From Irpex lacteus (Eukaryota > Basidiomycota > Agaricomycetes > Polyporales > Irpicaceae): a stretch of DNA of 64,000 bases. Under the pieces are notes generated by a model. That model saw nothing but the letters and a program-made list of their open reading frames with translations. It was not told where the DNA came from and made no database searches. The stretch is from the NCBI GenBank assembly GCA_001986395.2, contig MQVO02000003.1:930001-994000 (forward strand), in the 5' to 3' direction. Positions 10,042 to 24,587 of this stretch are shown here, in pieces. Every line of letters starts with the position of its first letter. Positions within the stretch are counted from its first letter, which is position 1. The translations under genes and the position numbers were made by a program.

Positions 10042-11964
10042 ATGCGTATGTTATGTTTGAGAATGACCACGAAATTGTTTCAGCTTACAAGCCCCTGCAG
10101 CGCCCAAAAAAGCACAGAAAATGTCTCTCAACGAGTTCCTCGGGGACAGCGGTAAGCATATCTCGTCCCAGTCGTCGTACAGACCAGTGCTCAACCGCCG
10201 CCGCAGCCCTTGGATCATGGGCAGATGAGATGGATGAACTTCCCACCGCTCGTGAGTCCCATCGCCCTGCAACCGATCAGGCTGTTCTGACACTGCACTA
10301 GCTGCAGCACGGACGGACGACGACCGATCTCGACCGGGAGAACGCAGAAGAGATGACTATCTCTCATCGCGCCGTACGTTCTTCCTCGACCTGTTGTACC
10401 CTTCAGATCCTGAGATATTTTCATAGCGGATCGGGGACCTCCTCGCGAAGATCTGCCTCTGCCGACTGAGCCTCCGTATACCGCATTTGTTGGCAACTTG
10501 GCTTTCGACTTGACCGAGCAAGAGATCGAGGACTTTTTTGCTGGACACCAGGTACGAGTCAATTGTGCGATTCGCTGCAGCTTGGCTGACCAGTAAATCA
10601 TAGTTAAAATCAGTGAAGATCATCAAGGATCGGGATGACAAGCCTAAAGGCTTTGGATACGTTGAATTCGCAGATTTAGAGGGTTTGAAAGATGGTCTAG
10701 CCAGATCAGGGACTGTGCGTACCGCTCAGTAACTAATATCTCTCGATTTTAACGTTCCTTTTCAGCCTCTAGCTGGGAGAACAGTGCGAATCAGTGTAGC
10801 CGAGCCTCGTGAGTGACTTATGCCCGTTGTAATGGACGGGTAACTAATTAGATTAACAACTATAGCGAAGGAACGCTCTGGTTTTGGTGGAGGTGGATTT
10901 GACGACGATAAGTTTGCCAGCAATTGGCGTCGAGATGGGCCGTTGCCCGAGTTAGCTGGACGCGATGGTTCCCGCCGTCGGTTTGACGGTCCTTCATCTC
11001 GCGAGCCTCCTCCTCCAGCCGTATCTGATAATATTAGTGACTGGCGTTCCAGCCGTGCTCCTCCTGCTCGTGCTTCCCCCTCGAGTCCGCCTTCCGAATT
11101 GGAACCACCCAGAAGGCGTGGCTCCGGATTCCGAGCCCAGGAAGGTGGACCTTCTGGTGCCGCAGATTCGGAGGATGTTTGGTCCAAGGGAAGCAAGTTT
11201 GTACCCAGTGGACCTCCCGATGAGCCTCGTAGTCGGTTCGGTGGTCGACGTGGAGATTTAGGACCAGCCAGAGAACCTCCAGCTGTCACTGAAGAAAGCG
11301 ACTGGAGGAGAGGACCTGTCTCACGTAACAGCACTTCTCGTGAGTACATTACAACGAGCGTGTATGTACCGTTAAGAATGACTCAACATAACTATAATAC
11401 AGCCTCCAGCTCTGTGCCCCCTACCCCTCAGATGACCCGTAGGAAGCTTGAGCTGCTTCCCCGCTCCGGTAGTTCCAACGTGTCGTCTCCACTGGCTTCT
11501 CCAAACCCTGCCAATACAGCTGCAAAATCCAGTCCCTTTGGTGCTGCTCGGTAAGTTGGCTCATCTTACTGTGATAGACTTACTGCTAAACGACTGGATA
11601 CAGACCTGTCGACACCCTCTCTAAGGAGGCAGCGGTCGCAGACCGTTTGGAAAAAGAACGGGAACAAGTTAGAGAACGGGTCAGCCACAGCGGCCCCACT
11701 GGCCATACTATGTCTCGTACCTCCTCCCGTGCTGCATCCCATCGTGGAGAGCCGCGCAGTGCGACTTCGACCCCCTCCACTGCCCCAACATCTCCCAAGG
11801 GAGAAACGACACGCAGCCCTTCTATTCCTACTGCCAATGTCCGTCCAGCGTTCAGCTTTGCCAACGCCGCTGCGTCTGCGAGGAAAGGGTCGGCTGACGC
11901 AGAGAAAGAAGGTGATGACGCGGTGAACGAGTTGGCTGAGCAGATAGATGACGTAAAGATCTAA
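10042..11964 (+). CDS. tif3: Translation initiation factor eIF4B-like RRM protein (Tif3)
   Basis: Cytoplasmic RNA-binding cofactor of eIF4A/eIF4F that promotes mRNA unwinding and 48S assembly. Exons 10042-10045, 10092-10151, 10207-10251, 10302-10373, 10427-10551, 10604-10714, 10766-10808, 10866-11339, 11403-11550 and 11604-11964. The first coding exon is only ATG plus one base. The protein begins MPPAAPKKAQKMSLNEFLGD and continues LGSWADEMDELPTA. A single RRM has RNP2 AFVGNL and RNP1 KGFGYVEF. A low-complexity Arg/Pro/Ser-rich region follows, with FASNWRRDGPLPELAGRDGS, and a charged C-terminus. This order matches fungal eIF4B. It converges on the PITH gene. Confidence 0.9.
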
Positions 11965-12179
11965 AAGATGGTATCCGGTGGTTCAAATATCCTGTGCTTT
12001 ACACTCGACTGTTGAGCAGACAGTGGATATACCCAGTGGTCAAAGCGTAGTGTTTATGACTTTATGTATATGCATATCCGTGTGACAGGTAGAAAGCATG
12101 GTATTGACATCAAGATCGAGGATTGTACAAGAATCGTTATGTGACTGCAAAACCTGATGAATGAGCTATGTAGCAAGAC

Positions 12180-13083
12180 CTAAGAGTTGTACGCAGCGCC
12201 TTGAATACCCTTAATCTTCAGGTGGTCAGCCGGGTTTGCTCGGGATTCGTATACAGCAATGACCGGTTCGGACTTCCGCTAATAGCCACAGTATGGATGA
12301 GAATGATATATATGCTAGTCATCGACCGTCACTTACCTCACTCCAGTGCCCGAGGAAGCCTACGTAGTATACACGGGTGGTGTTTGCGCCCTGAGACGCG
12401 GGGAAGAAGAGAGTAATCGAGGTTGCTGCCGGGAACTTCGCCGACCTGGAAAGTATGTTAACGAGCGGGAGGGATAGCATGCGCAGGGTATATACGCACA
12501 TCACATGGTATTCTCCAACCTCTCTTCCTTGAGGAACTTCAAACTCCTGTGTGGGCTTACGGTCTGCGATCTCTGAGAAGTCAAGATCATCGGCATTATT
12601 GTACTTCGGATAGGTGGGTCACTAATCTGCTGATATTTGAAGATTGTGAAAGTTCTCACCAGCGCAACTTTTGCAGGAGTTTGATCCCCTGGACCCGCCT
12701 TCAGTAACAGTGCACGCAACTTGACAGAACCCGTGAACGGGATACGGATAATCCTGGACGGACGAGACTGTTATAGATCTGGTACAGTCCTTCCCCTTGA
12801 CTACACGTACATCTGGTCATCCGCATCGGACTCCAAGTACTGGGAGTGACAAGTTTCAGCTAGGCTGTTCGACCGCGCAAACTTTACCACTACACACAGC
12901 TCCCTCGTCCTGGCGTTCGTGCCAGGGCTTGATAATCGCCGAAGGGCTACCTTCTGCGTTCAAAGCTACGATATTGTCTCGGTCGATGCGCGAGTAGAGA
13001 TTGTCTCTGTGTCCCTGCGCTTCTGGGATGTGGTCGTGGTCGTGACATTCGCCACCACAGCCATGAGAGTGATCATGAGGCAT
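12180..13083 (-). CDS. PITH-domain protein
   Basis: Homologue of the PITH-domain (TXNL1 C-terminal-like) proteins, which bind the proteasome in animals and fungi. The start at 13083 gives a His/Cys/Asp-rich head (MPHDHSHGCGGECHDHDHIP) followed by GHRDNLYSRIDRDNIVALN, the typical entry to the domain. Further exons carry YLESDADDQM, IIRIPFTGSVKLRALLLKAG, YNNADDLDFSEI, QEFEVPQGREVGEYHV, FPAATSITLFFPA, TTRVYYVGFLGHW and, after a final intron, SEPVIAVYESRANPADHLKI to the stop at 12180. All junctions can be placed in phase. The His-rich head might bind metal, but that is inference. Confidence 0.9.
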
Positions 13084-13738
13084 ACTTAATACTGAAAAAT
13101 TTCTACAATACGCGTGAGTTTTACTGCATATTTCCCTTGCATTGGATGAGTACTCACATGGACGATTCGGTTAGACCTTTGTCTCGTACTCCCGGCCAAA
13201 GAGGCGCACCACTGGCAGCCACGGTGGCTCAGAGACGCTCGTACAAGCAACAACAAACAAATAATAAAAGCACCTTTCTTCTCGTCACTTTTTTCTCGTT
13301 TCTGAACGTCCACCACTTACGCATACATACCTCGAACACACCAGTGCAACCAGGTTCGTAGTTTACTAAATTATCTAATGCATATGATGTTCTTTCGTAA
13401 TTTGCGTTCGATTGTCCTCGATCTCACACCAAAGGGATGCGCCGCCTATGCATCCTGGGACCGAGGATATGAGACAACCTACAACCTTCTGACTTTTGGC
13501 TACACACTGCTTTCGATTCGCATACTGACCTCTCTCCCCTTTTCCAGACTAATAATACCGGCCGCCAGAGAAGGATTATCCACGTAGCTTGTTACTCAGC
13601 AGTCATGTATGTCGACTAGTGAATTCGATGTTGTTCGAACTGTTTCTTCAGCTCATCGGAGCTCTTTGAGCCAGTGAACGCGCCTGCTTCCCACCACGTA
13701 CCACATACTCGCATTCTCTTGAGAGCCTACCGTCTACC
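13084..13738. promoter_or_regulatory. Divergent intergenic region, PITH gene/UBX gene
   Basis: 655 bp between divergent starts. A 70-codon frame at 13378-13587 has no recognisable family signature and no clear splice link to the UBX gene. An extra 5' exon there cannot be excluded, because UBX proteins of the TUG/ASPL type often carry an N-terminal ubiquitin-like domain that is missing here. Confidence 0.45.
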
Positions 13739-14754
13739 ATGTCGTCTGATGCACCAACCACGTCGTCCGCTGCTACCCAGGCTTTACCAGAAGAGCATCC
13801 TGCTTTTCGCGTATACCGACCACCTCAGGATACCCCCGATGCTGGACCATGTGAGTCTGATCGTCCAAGTGAATGAATGGACGTAGCTCATAACTCTGGC
13901 ATGCTCGCTAAGCTACCAATATCCCCGACTCGTACTTCACGCCGACACCCGCTGACCTGAAGGCTGCGCAAGAGTCTTTGACTGCGCGCACTCAGTCTCT
14001 TGTCAATGCGCCACTTCGCACACAGGCCATGCGAGATGAAGAGCAGAAGGCAAAGGCAGCCAAGTATCCAACAGTATGTAGTGTTGGTTCTACTGCACGA
14101 CTTCACATCAACATTGTGCGATCGTCAGGCTACGATCCGTGTCAGATTTCCAGATCGTACGCAGCTTGAGAAGACGTTCTCCTCCAGCGAGAAGATACGG
14201 TCGGTCTACGCCTTTGTGCGCGGGTCACTGAGAGAAGATGTGAAGTCAATCAAGTTCGTGCTATGTGCGTACATCACAAACCCAGTCCTACATAAACTGC
14301 ATATTAACTTTGCTGGCGACCCACAGACCAAACGCCACCAAAGCGCGAACTTAAAGTCTCCGATTTGAAGGTTCGCGACCAAACCCTTTTACAGCTTCAG
14401 CTGGCTCCGACCGCGATATTGCACCTCAAATTCGATGATGAATCACTGAACCGTAAGTCATTGCTATACGTCGCATGGACCCTCAATGAACCACGGTGTC
14501 ATGATATAGACGTGAATAGCCCAGCTCCTCTTGCTCAATCTTTCTTAGCAGTAGCAGAGGATCCACCAAGACCTCCAGTCATAGAAGAGCCAGCCACAAC
14601 CACAACACCTGCGGCACCCGCTAAGGCAAAGGCGACATCCGGTTCTGCATCAAGCCAAGGGCCAACGAAGGTACCAAAGTGGTTGAAACTGGGACCAAGT
14701 AAGCCACTCGTTGCCTTGTTTCGAGTCATTACTAAGCATACAGCAGAGAAATAA
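13739..14754 (+). CDS. UBX-domain protein of the TUG/ASPL/Ubx4 type
   Basis: Probable cofactor of the AAA-ATPase Cdc48/p97. Exons 13739-13850, 13913-14073, 14129-14264, 14327-14452, 14510-14698 and 14744-14754 join in phase, giving about 244 residues. The middle has the subfamily stretch RVYRPPQDTPDAG, IPDSYFTPTPADLKAAQ and LVNAPLRTQAMRDEE. The UBX fold follows: ATIRVRFPDRTQLEKTF, SEKIRSVYAFVRGSL, LLQLQLAPTAILHLKFDDES. The last coding exon is only 11 nt. The expected N-terminal ubiquitin-like domain is absent. Either this lineage has a short form or a 5' exon was missed. Confidence 0.85.
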
Positions 14755-14832
14755 ACACAGCAGTGTAGGTTAGCGGTATCTGGTTCTTGTCAGAAGGAGC
14801 AGCTGGAATATAGGTAATGGCGGATTGTATTG

Positions 14833-16207
14833 TTAGTCGCGTCGAAGCTCTGGATCCATGTACTTCATTCTTCCTCGACCTGTGGATTCGTGTATGAGTT
14901 GAGCCCAGTCACATGGTAACATTCGATATACCTTTAAATCTTACACCGTTGGTTGTGGGTACGTCTTCTTTCAGGCGCTTCAGTCGCTCCAGCTCTTTTC
15001 TCCTCTGCTCTTCCAGCCGTTCTTTCTCTTCGCGCTCAAGCCTCGCATCATACTGTTCCTCCGTCTCTTCTTCAGGCGTGCCAGTGCGTTTTCTGTCATT
15101 GTCCTCAACGTCCTTGGCACGGGAATGTGACCGAGATCGATCTTTCCTCTTGCTCTTCTTGTGACGGCGTCGCTTAGTGTGCCCTTCATCGGATTCGTCG
15201 TCGCTGATGCTCCCAGTATTATGTTTATGCCGTCTTTTCTTATGTTTACGTCGCTCTCGCTCGACGTCGTCATTGGAGTCACTCTGACTTCGTGTCTCTG
15301 CTTCTACAAGTCTCCCATCAGTTATATCATATCTCTGATATAACAATGAGAGCGTACCTTCAACTTTGGGTTCGGTCTCAGCAGGTTTACTGCGCATCAT
15401 GAGCTCACCACAATTTGCAATTGTGACTGGTACAGTAGGGCGGTCCTTCTCATCGACCGGCACTTCAGTAATCTTCTGTATGACCTCTTGATACCCACGC
15501 AAGACTCTGCCAAATACAACGTGCTTGCCTGTGAATGGGTCAGTGCCGCGGACATACGTGACTCATGAGACAACACATACCGTTGAGATGTGGGCAGGGA
15601 CGTAAAGTGACGAAAAACTGTGAGCCATTGGTATTCGGTCCTTTGTTTGCCATGCACAACAAACTGAGGCGGGAACATCAGCTGACCGGACTTTGTGTCG
15701 GCTATTTGGAATCCACATACCCTTCAGAGTCTACTGGACGTGATAAATCCTCGTCAGGGAAGGGTCCTCCGTATATTGACTCTCCTCCTGACCCATTGCG
15801 CTTTGTGAAATCTGTTCGCAACTTCGGGATTAGGCTGGCACGATAAGCCCGCATTTGTAATTAGCGCACCTCCTCCCTGGATCATAAAATCCTTGATAGA
15901 CCTGTGTATGATGCTGTTTTTGTAGTACAGCGGACGCTCTGACAAAGGGGACAGGCCTTTCTCTCCTGTGCAGAGAGCTCGGAAGCTAGGACGACTTGTT
16001 AGTACATCGACAGACAGTGTTGGATAGCGTCCGTACTTTTCGCATGTCTTGGGAGCAGTGTCGTTGAAGAGTTCGAATATGACCCTGCGCGGAGTTCCAG
16101 CACCGGATTAGCTGATAGTTCCAGGACCGAGCGGACTAATTGGAGACTCGCCTGCCCACCAAGTTGCCGTCAACAGCAATGTCGAAGAAGACGCGCGGTC
16201 TCACCAT
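14833..16207 (-). CDS. SR-type cyclophilin, peptidyl-prolyl cis-trans isomerase (PPIG/CYP63-like)
   Basis: Nuclear cyclophilin with an Arg/Ser/Lys-rich tail, a family linked to spliceosomes and RNA polymerase II. The start at 16207 gives [17 protein letters not shown]. Later exons give [36 protein letters not shown] (catalytic Arg kept), [40 protein letters not shown] and [14 protein letters not shown]. His replaces the cyclosporin-contacting Trp of CypA, common in large cyclophilins. The C-terminus has [29 protein letters not shown], a Glu/Arg coiled region and the ending [14 protein letters not shown]. The first intron uses a GC donor (16085-16151). It converges on the UBX gene with 78 bp between stops. 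Confidence 0.93.
16085..16151 (-). other. GC-AG intron of the cyclophilin gene
   Basis: Minus-strand donor GGGCAG then GCGAGTC, acceptor CCGCGCAG, 67 nt. It is needed to read VGR then VIFELF, the invariant cyclophilin start. The GTGGGC just upstream would give the wrong phase. Confidence 0.82.
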
Positions 16208-16534
16208 GACTGCGAGCACGGCCTGAACGATCCCTGCCCTTCTGTCACCGTTGTTGTCGTCGCCGGCGCGTTTGTCTGCGCTGTGGTGGACGTCGAGGAC
16301 AAGAGATGGGGGACAGCTTGACGCGCAGCCAAACTGGGAAACGTCGGTGAGTCGGGTTCTGTTGCCTCGAGGCCTGCGTTCGTTCTCTCGACCCTGCTCG
16401 TTCTTACGCTCTCTCCCCCTTTCACCTCTTCCACCACGACGGCAACGCATGGTTCTCTCGTCCCTCTATCCCGTCGCCCCAGCTTCCACTCTTTCATAGA
16501 CAGCGTTCGCGGATCGAGCCGTGGACGAGCCGCC
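16208..16534. promoter_or_regulatory. Divergent promoter, cyclophilin/GTPase
   Basis: 327 bp between divergent start codons, with pyrimidine-rich runs (CTCTCCCCCTTTCACCTC) facing the GTPase gene. Frames here are random. Confidence 0.5.
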
Positions 16535-17486
16535 ATGCGTGAATATGGGATTGTTGTGTTGGGCGGTGCGTCGTTCCCACAGTCGACACGAGCATACCTT
16601 TGACTGTGGCGCATGTCTTTTGCAGCGGGTGGTGTAGGGAAGTCTGCGTTAACGGTGCGGTTCGTCAAGGGAGAGTTCCCAGAGCACTACAACCCCACTA
16701 TAGAAGGTTGGTTGACTTGGTACATACGGCGGGCGCTGGCTTGCTGACCTTGCGCCACAACAGAGCAGTACCGACGCGAAATCGAGGTCAGCGGAGAGAC
16801 AATGGCGGTACGTTACTGTGTCTTCTCTCATTGGTCGATATTGAACGGTGTTTTGTAAGCTCGATATACTGGATACCGCAGGTGCCGAGCAGTTCACCGC
16901 GCTGAACGAAGTGTACATAACGGTGGGTCTAACTTGAGGCCAACGTAGTCGGTAGCCTTATGAATATGTTCGACAGTCTGGAAACGGATTCCTGCTTGTC
17001 TTTAGGTGCGCTTCATGGAGTGTATCCTGATACCGGGACCTAACTTGCATGGTGTAGTTTGACCGACGAAGCTAGTCTTCGTAATTTGGATAACATTCGA
17101 CAACAAATACTTCATATCAAAGGTGATGAGCCCGTGAGTTGGTTTGAGCCTAGTCTACATGTTTATTGTCTGATCGGAAAACAGGATATCCCCATTGTCA
17201 TAGTCGGCACGAAGCAAGATCTGGTGAGCTTGAAGTTGGCTCCTGTCCGATCAACTAACAAAAGCTGCCACATGCTGACTACGAACTGTAGTACACTGAG
17301 CGCGAGGTCACGCGCCAGACTATTCAAGAATATGCTGCCCGTTGGGGCCACCCTGTGTACGAAACGTCGGCGAAGAAGAACTGGCACGTACAAGACGTAT
17401 TTGAAGATCTGACCACGCGCATGCGCAAACGATACCCCTCGCCGCCTAAGAAACGACGCAACAAGAAAGACTGTCTGATTCAGTAG
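16535..17486 (+). CDS. Ras-superfamily small GTPase, Rap/Rsr1-like
   Basis: Membrane-anchored molecular switch, closest in pattern to Rap1/Rsr1 (Bud1), which act in polarity. Exons start 16535-16565, 16626-16706, 16764-16807 and 16860-16922, with four more to 17486, giving about 185 residues. G1 is GAGGVGKSA, the effector loop is YNPTIEEQY, G3 is DTAGAEQF, G4 is TKQD and G5 is ETSAKK. A polybasic stretch KKRRNKK precedes the C-terminal CLIQ, a CAAX-like prenylation signal. Two positions are unusual: Ala where Ras has catalytic Gln61 (Rap has Thr), and TKQD where Ras has NKxD. Assignment to Rap or Rsr1 is inference from the DTAGxEQF pattern. Confidence 0.9.
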
Positions 17487-17956
17487 CGTTGTGTGGCGCT
17501 GATAATTGTATATCCCTGGACTTTTTGGTTTGAGTTGGTGAGCGGGAGTTGTATAAGTACCTGGCCTCGTGGATAGTGCTGACTTTACATAGATCTCTTG
17601 GTGTCTTATCTTTACCGGCATAGTTGTCTCGCTCCTTTTCTGTCTTCTTTGTCTCTGTCTCAGTGAATCTCACAGTCGTTCGTTGCAATTGAAGCTATCA
17701 CCTTTACTACCATCAGCTGTTGAACTTGTAAAGCACTACGTCCATAGTGTATGAGAGTGTATGTGCGATCAGGCTGAGGAGAGCGCCGGTTCGCTAGTGC
17801 AGCTTGCCTCACGTGGCATCAAAGCGGCGCTTGAAATAAATTGATGCACTGGTGAACTGAGCCGCCACGAGAAACTTTTCTCTGTCACCTACCTCCATCT
17901 GCCTCTCTCCTCATTCACTTTCCTCGTTTCAAAACACTTCTTTCAATCTTAAAAAC
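17487..17956. other. Intergenic, GTPase to dbp2
   Basis: 470 bp containing the GTPase 3' UTR and the dbp2 promoter. The part before the dbp2 ATG is rich in CT (CTCTGTCACCTACCTCCATC), a usual context for highly expressed fungal genes. Confidence 0.5.
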
Positions 17957-20659
<2,703 letters not shown>

Positions 20660-21020
20660 AGTTGCCTGCATCTCATGACCGTCCACGAACTTTGTGCGCG
20701 CTGTATGTCTCGGCTTCTTGCTATGTTCCTGTCCACCTTAGATCCTCGCGCTATCATACGTTAGTAATGTTGCACGTAGAGCATGTTGTGTATCATAATC
20801 GTTATTCGTTTTCCGCCTACCAGCTATGAGTGTGATTATTTGTGGGTCGACCCCTGAAAGCGACGGCCGATGATAATGATGTTACCCCGCACTCGGAATA
20901 CGGCCGAGTTCCTTCCGGTCGTTTACCAGCGTGCCCCACCATGAATTCGCTCCTAAGTCCCAACTCTTTCTCCCTCGTATATGTGCAGCAGCTCATCGAC
21001 GTAGAAACCGTACACCAAGC
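20660..21020. other. Intergenic, dbp2 to glutaryl-CoA dehydrogenase
   Basis: 361 bp: dbp2 3' UTR and the promoter of the next gene. Nothing else is seen. Confidence 0.5.
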
Positions 21021-23110
21021 ATGTCCTTCTCTGCTCGTCGCGCTCTCTCGACCGTAGCCAGGCCTACGTGGTCAGTTGCTGTTCTTGGTGGACGCAGATT
21101 TGCGTCAGGTTCCACTGCGAGCAGTAAGTTGTACTTTTCTTTCAACCCATGGAATTCTGGTTTATGCAACTGCCCTGCAGAGTTCGTCAAATTTAATTCT
21201 GAAGTGGGTATCGAAGTTGCAATTGCTACTTCATAGAATCATAATATATCGCTCGTCAGGACCCACTGAACATTGATAGTTTGCTCACGGAGGAGGAGAG
21301 GGCTATTCGGTAAGTCGTCAGGCGCATGCTATCCGGAAAGTACTCCTAAATTGTACACAGTGATACTGCTCGAGATTTCTGTCAGGTCAGTTCTCTGACC
21401 CATATTGTACGGAAGTCAACAAATCTTGATGCCCGTATAGGAAACTCTCCTACCTCGCGTGCTTCATGCACAACGAACAGAAGGTACGTAGGCTATCTCT
21501 AGTGCATCATTACCAACAGCCTCTCATTTTCCACTTCTGTGGCTAGAGTTTAACCCCAAGTTAATCCCCGAAATGGGTGAACTGGGTTTACTGGGAGCAA
21601 CAATCGATGGCTACGGCTGCGCCGGTGCGAGTAGTGTTGCTTATGGATTGATTGCACGAGAAGTTGAAAGGTGAGTATCTTCGGGTGCTACTGAAACCCG
21701 CATCGAATTGATTTTCACGTGAATAGAGTGGACTCCGGATATCGTTCAACCTATTCCGTACAATCTTCTCTCGTTATGCACCCTATCTATGCCTATGGAA
21801 CGGATGCTCAGAAAGACAAATATCTTCCGCGACTAGGTGAGTGTATTTTAATCGCTACCCTTTAGCTTCTCTCTCTAATTTGCCATACGTTGTAGCCAAG
21901 GGCGAGATTATAGGATGCTTCGTATGGTCCACCAGTATAGCTTCTGTTTCGCCACAACTAATTGTTGTCACTGGATGCTCTTAGGGACTTACTGAACCCA
22001 ACCATGGCTCTGATCCTGCTGGCATGGAGACTACAGCAGAAGAGGTAGACGGAGGATTCGTCTTGAATGGTGCTAAGACGTGGATCTCCAATGCACCTGT
22101 CGCGTAAGCACTCCAGTATTTATATTCTTTATTCTTTGCCGAAGCTGAGCTTCTTAATTGTCAGTGACCTCTTTGTTGTTTGGGCAAGATGCAAGTGGGA
22201 CTCAAAAATTCGCGGATTTTTGATTGAAAAGGTACGTCATCCATCGTTGCTCTTTCCAACTTGGTATACTGAGTAACTGTGGGTCATAGGGTACCAAAGG
22301 CCTTTCTGCCCCAGCCATCAAGAACAAACTTGCATTGCGCTGCTCGTTGACGGGATCAATTTTCATGGATAATGTTAATGTTGGCCATGATTCATTGTTA
22401 CCCCATGGGCAGGGCTTAGGCGCACCCTTTGGATGCCTGAACAATGCAAGGTAATTTCATCCTTAGCTAAAACTTGTCATATACTGATCATAATCACTGC
22501 TCCTTGCAGATTCGGCATTTCGTGGGGTGTCATTGGTGCTCTCGAGGATTGTATCACGCGCACTAAGGAGTATGCTCTCGAACGTCATCAATTTGGTCGT
22601 CCGCTAGCTTCTTTCCAACTCGTCCAGAAGAAGTTGGTCGACGCTCAAACAGAAGCCGTTCTTGGTCTGCATGCCAGTCTGCAGGTAAGCTGAATGTTGA
22701 CTTTCATAGCAGTTTCTTCAGAGATAGATGCGACTCTATTGCTGTAGGTTGGCCGATTGAAGGATGCTGGTAAAGTTGCACCTGAGATGATCAGTCTTGT
22801 AAAGCGCAATAACTGTGGGAAGGCCCTGGAGCATGCACGAAGGGTCCTCGATATTCTCGGTGGCAATGCATGCGCAGACGAGTAAGCATATCGTTTCTCC
22901 ACTTGCACCTCAGACTTATAGATTTATCACTACGCAGATATCACGTTGGGCGACATGTGGCGAATCTGCAGGTCACAAATACATATGAGGGCACATATGT
23001 GAGTTCTCGCATCTGCTGTACCTGAGATCGTGTTACTCATAAACTTCCAGGATATTCATACTCTCATTCTTGGCAAGGCATTGACGGGAATCCAGGCGTT
23101 TGCCAATTAA
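21021..23110 (+). CDS. Glutaryl-CoA dehydrogenase, mitochondrial
   Basis: Acyl-CoA dehydrogenase-family flavoenzyme that oxidises and decarboxylates glutaryl-CoA to crotonyl-CoA in lysine/tryptophan catabolism. The N-terminus ([20 protein letters not shown]) looks like a mitochondrial targeting peptide. About a dozen exons carry [152 protein letters not shown] and [20 protein letters not shown]. The Glu in TYEGT is the catalytic base of the family. The Gly-Leu-Gly-Ala and [12 protein letters not shown] blocks favour glutaryl-CoA over other acyl-CoA dehydrogenases. Some small-exon borders are approximate. Confidence 0.92.
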
Positions 23111-23507
23111 CTTGCAAGTGCACGGCTTACTGTAATATCTGGTCAAAGTCCACACGTAGCATAAGGGAAGCACAGCGAAACTATCGTAGGTCAAGAATTC
23201 ATGTACTCCTGCGGTTCTGGTGATCCGCCCTTGGATATTAATACTTGAACTCTGTCTATCATCCTCACAAATCAGGACATGATGTCACTATACTTGAATG
23301 CTTGTTTGCGTCGTGCGCGAGATGTACTGCTTCAGATCTGTCCCAGCGAGCGAGGTTTGCAATTGCACAAGCGCTTACGCATCCGAGTTGAAAGCGCCAT
23401 GCCTTGACACGCTCACATGCCTCTGCGGTAAACCACCATCACTGTGTACACTGCATATGTGGTGGAACGCAGAACTGAGAACAAGTTGTGCTGACTAGGC
23501 CGTCCAA
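23111..23507. other. Intergenic, glutaryl-CoA dehydrogenase to Alba-like gene
   Basis: 397 bp with the upstream 3' UTR and downstream promoter. A 66-codon frame at 23298-23498 shows no family features. Confidence 0.45.
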
Positions 23508-24364
23508 ATGTCTACAGACGCAAACGTAGAACATGTGGCCGTTTCGAGTCCTGATCATACCTCAGCTCACGAAATACGAATCACTGCTCATGGCAAAATG
23601 CAAGCTTGGGTTGATTTTGCGCTTCGTTTCTTCGAGGTTGGTCCCGTTAATATTCGTCAATATTTCTCTTCTTAGAGAGATAATTGTCCAAATTATTATA
23701 GGACAATGACACCCGTCCGTTGACGCTACACACCTTACCTGCCACGACAAGCGGTCCTCCACCTCCTGAGTCCAATCACGACACAGAAGAGGTACCTGTT
23801 CCTGCAGACCAACAAGGAACTAAGAGGAAATGCGCGATACCAAACTCAACACTGCTCGTACCAAGACTCGTTTCTGTCGTTGAAATCATAAAACGGGAAT
23901 ATCTGAAGAAACTTGATACGAGCCTGGCTGACGGCAGTGGCAGTCTCTCAGGCCTATACCAGTATAATGAACTTGGTGAAGCTTTGTCCTCGAACGATGA
24001 GTCCGAAGCAGTCGACTCCGAAGAGCAACGCTCTCTCGCGATATCCCATGCTTTGAGTGGCAAAAAGTTGTATGTCGATTCGTTGCTTGCGCCAGAAACA
24101 CTTCGAAGCTACATGGCTGACCTTTCACAAACTAGCCCCAAACTGAGACAGAAAGCTGCATTCATGAAGATCACTCTATGTCGAGCTCCGCTCCCAGACC
24201 TGGCCACTCGACAGGGCATCACGTACGTCCAGCGATCGTCCAGCTTTCTCCTTCTCTGACTCAAAAGCCTTAGTTATCAAAAACCTGCTGTACGCAGACT
24301 GACCAAGGCGGCCAAAGCGAGAGCAAAGAAGAGGATGCAGCGTGAGGCCCAGCCCAAAGTCTAG
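23508..24364 (+). CDS. Alba-like / RNase P-MRP Rpp20-like nucleic-acid-binding protein
   Basis: Three exons: 23508 to about 23636 (ending TTCTTCGAG), a central exon from about 23701 carrying DTRPLTLHTLPA and LVPRLVSVVEIIKREYLKKL, and a last exon ending at 24364. The opening EIRITAHGKMQAWVDFALRF fits the first strand and helix of the Alba fold. SVVEIIKREYLK is its second helix, and the tail TKAAKARAKKRMQRE is strongly basic. Alba-fold proteins include the Pop6/Pop7 (Rpp25/Rpp20) subunits of RNase P and MRP and archaeal chromatin proteins. I cannot say which role applies. An acidic Ser-rich loop (about residues 130-165) splits the domain. It converges on the PHD gene with 223 bp between stops. 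Confidence 0.72.
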
Positions 24365-24587
24365 TCATATCGGACGTGGGCTTGATCGTGCAGGATTTTA
24401 TGTGACGGGTTACGCACTCCCAGGCACTGCATGCAGTAAGCAAGTACACGAGGATAAGAATTACGCACGAAACCAATACGTGCAATATTTCTGGAATATA
24501 AACAGATATTACAGAAATCCGGTGGATAATACTCTACAGCTGGAACTAATGTAATGTTCAGGTCAACTTGCTAAGATATAGGTGTTA

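Noticed and set aside
13378..13587. 70-codon frame upstream of the UBX gene, considered as a ubiquitin-like exon.
   Set aside because: It has no convincing ubiquitin-like pattern and no in-phase splice to 13739.
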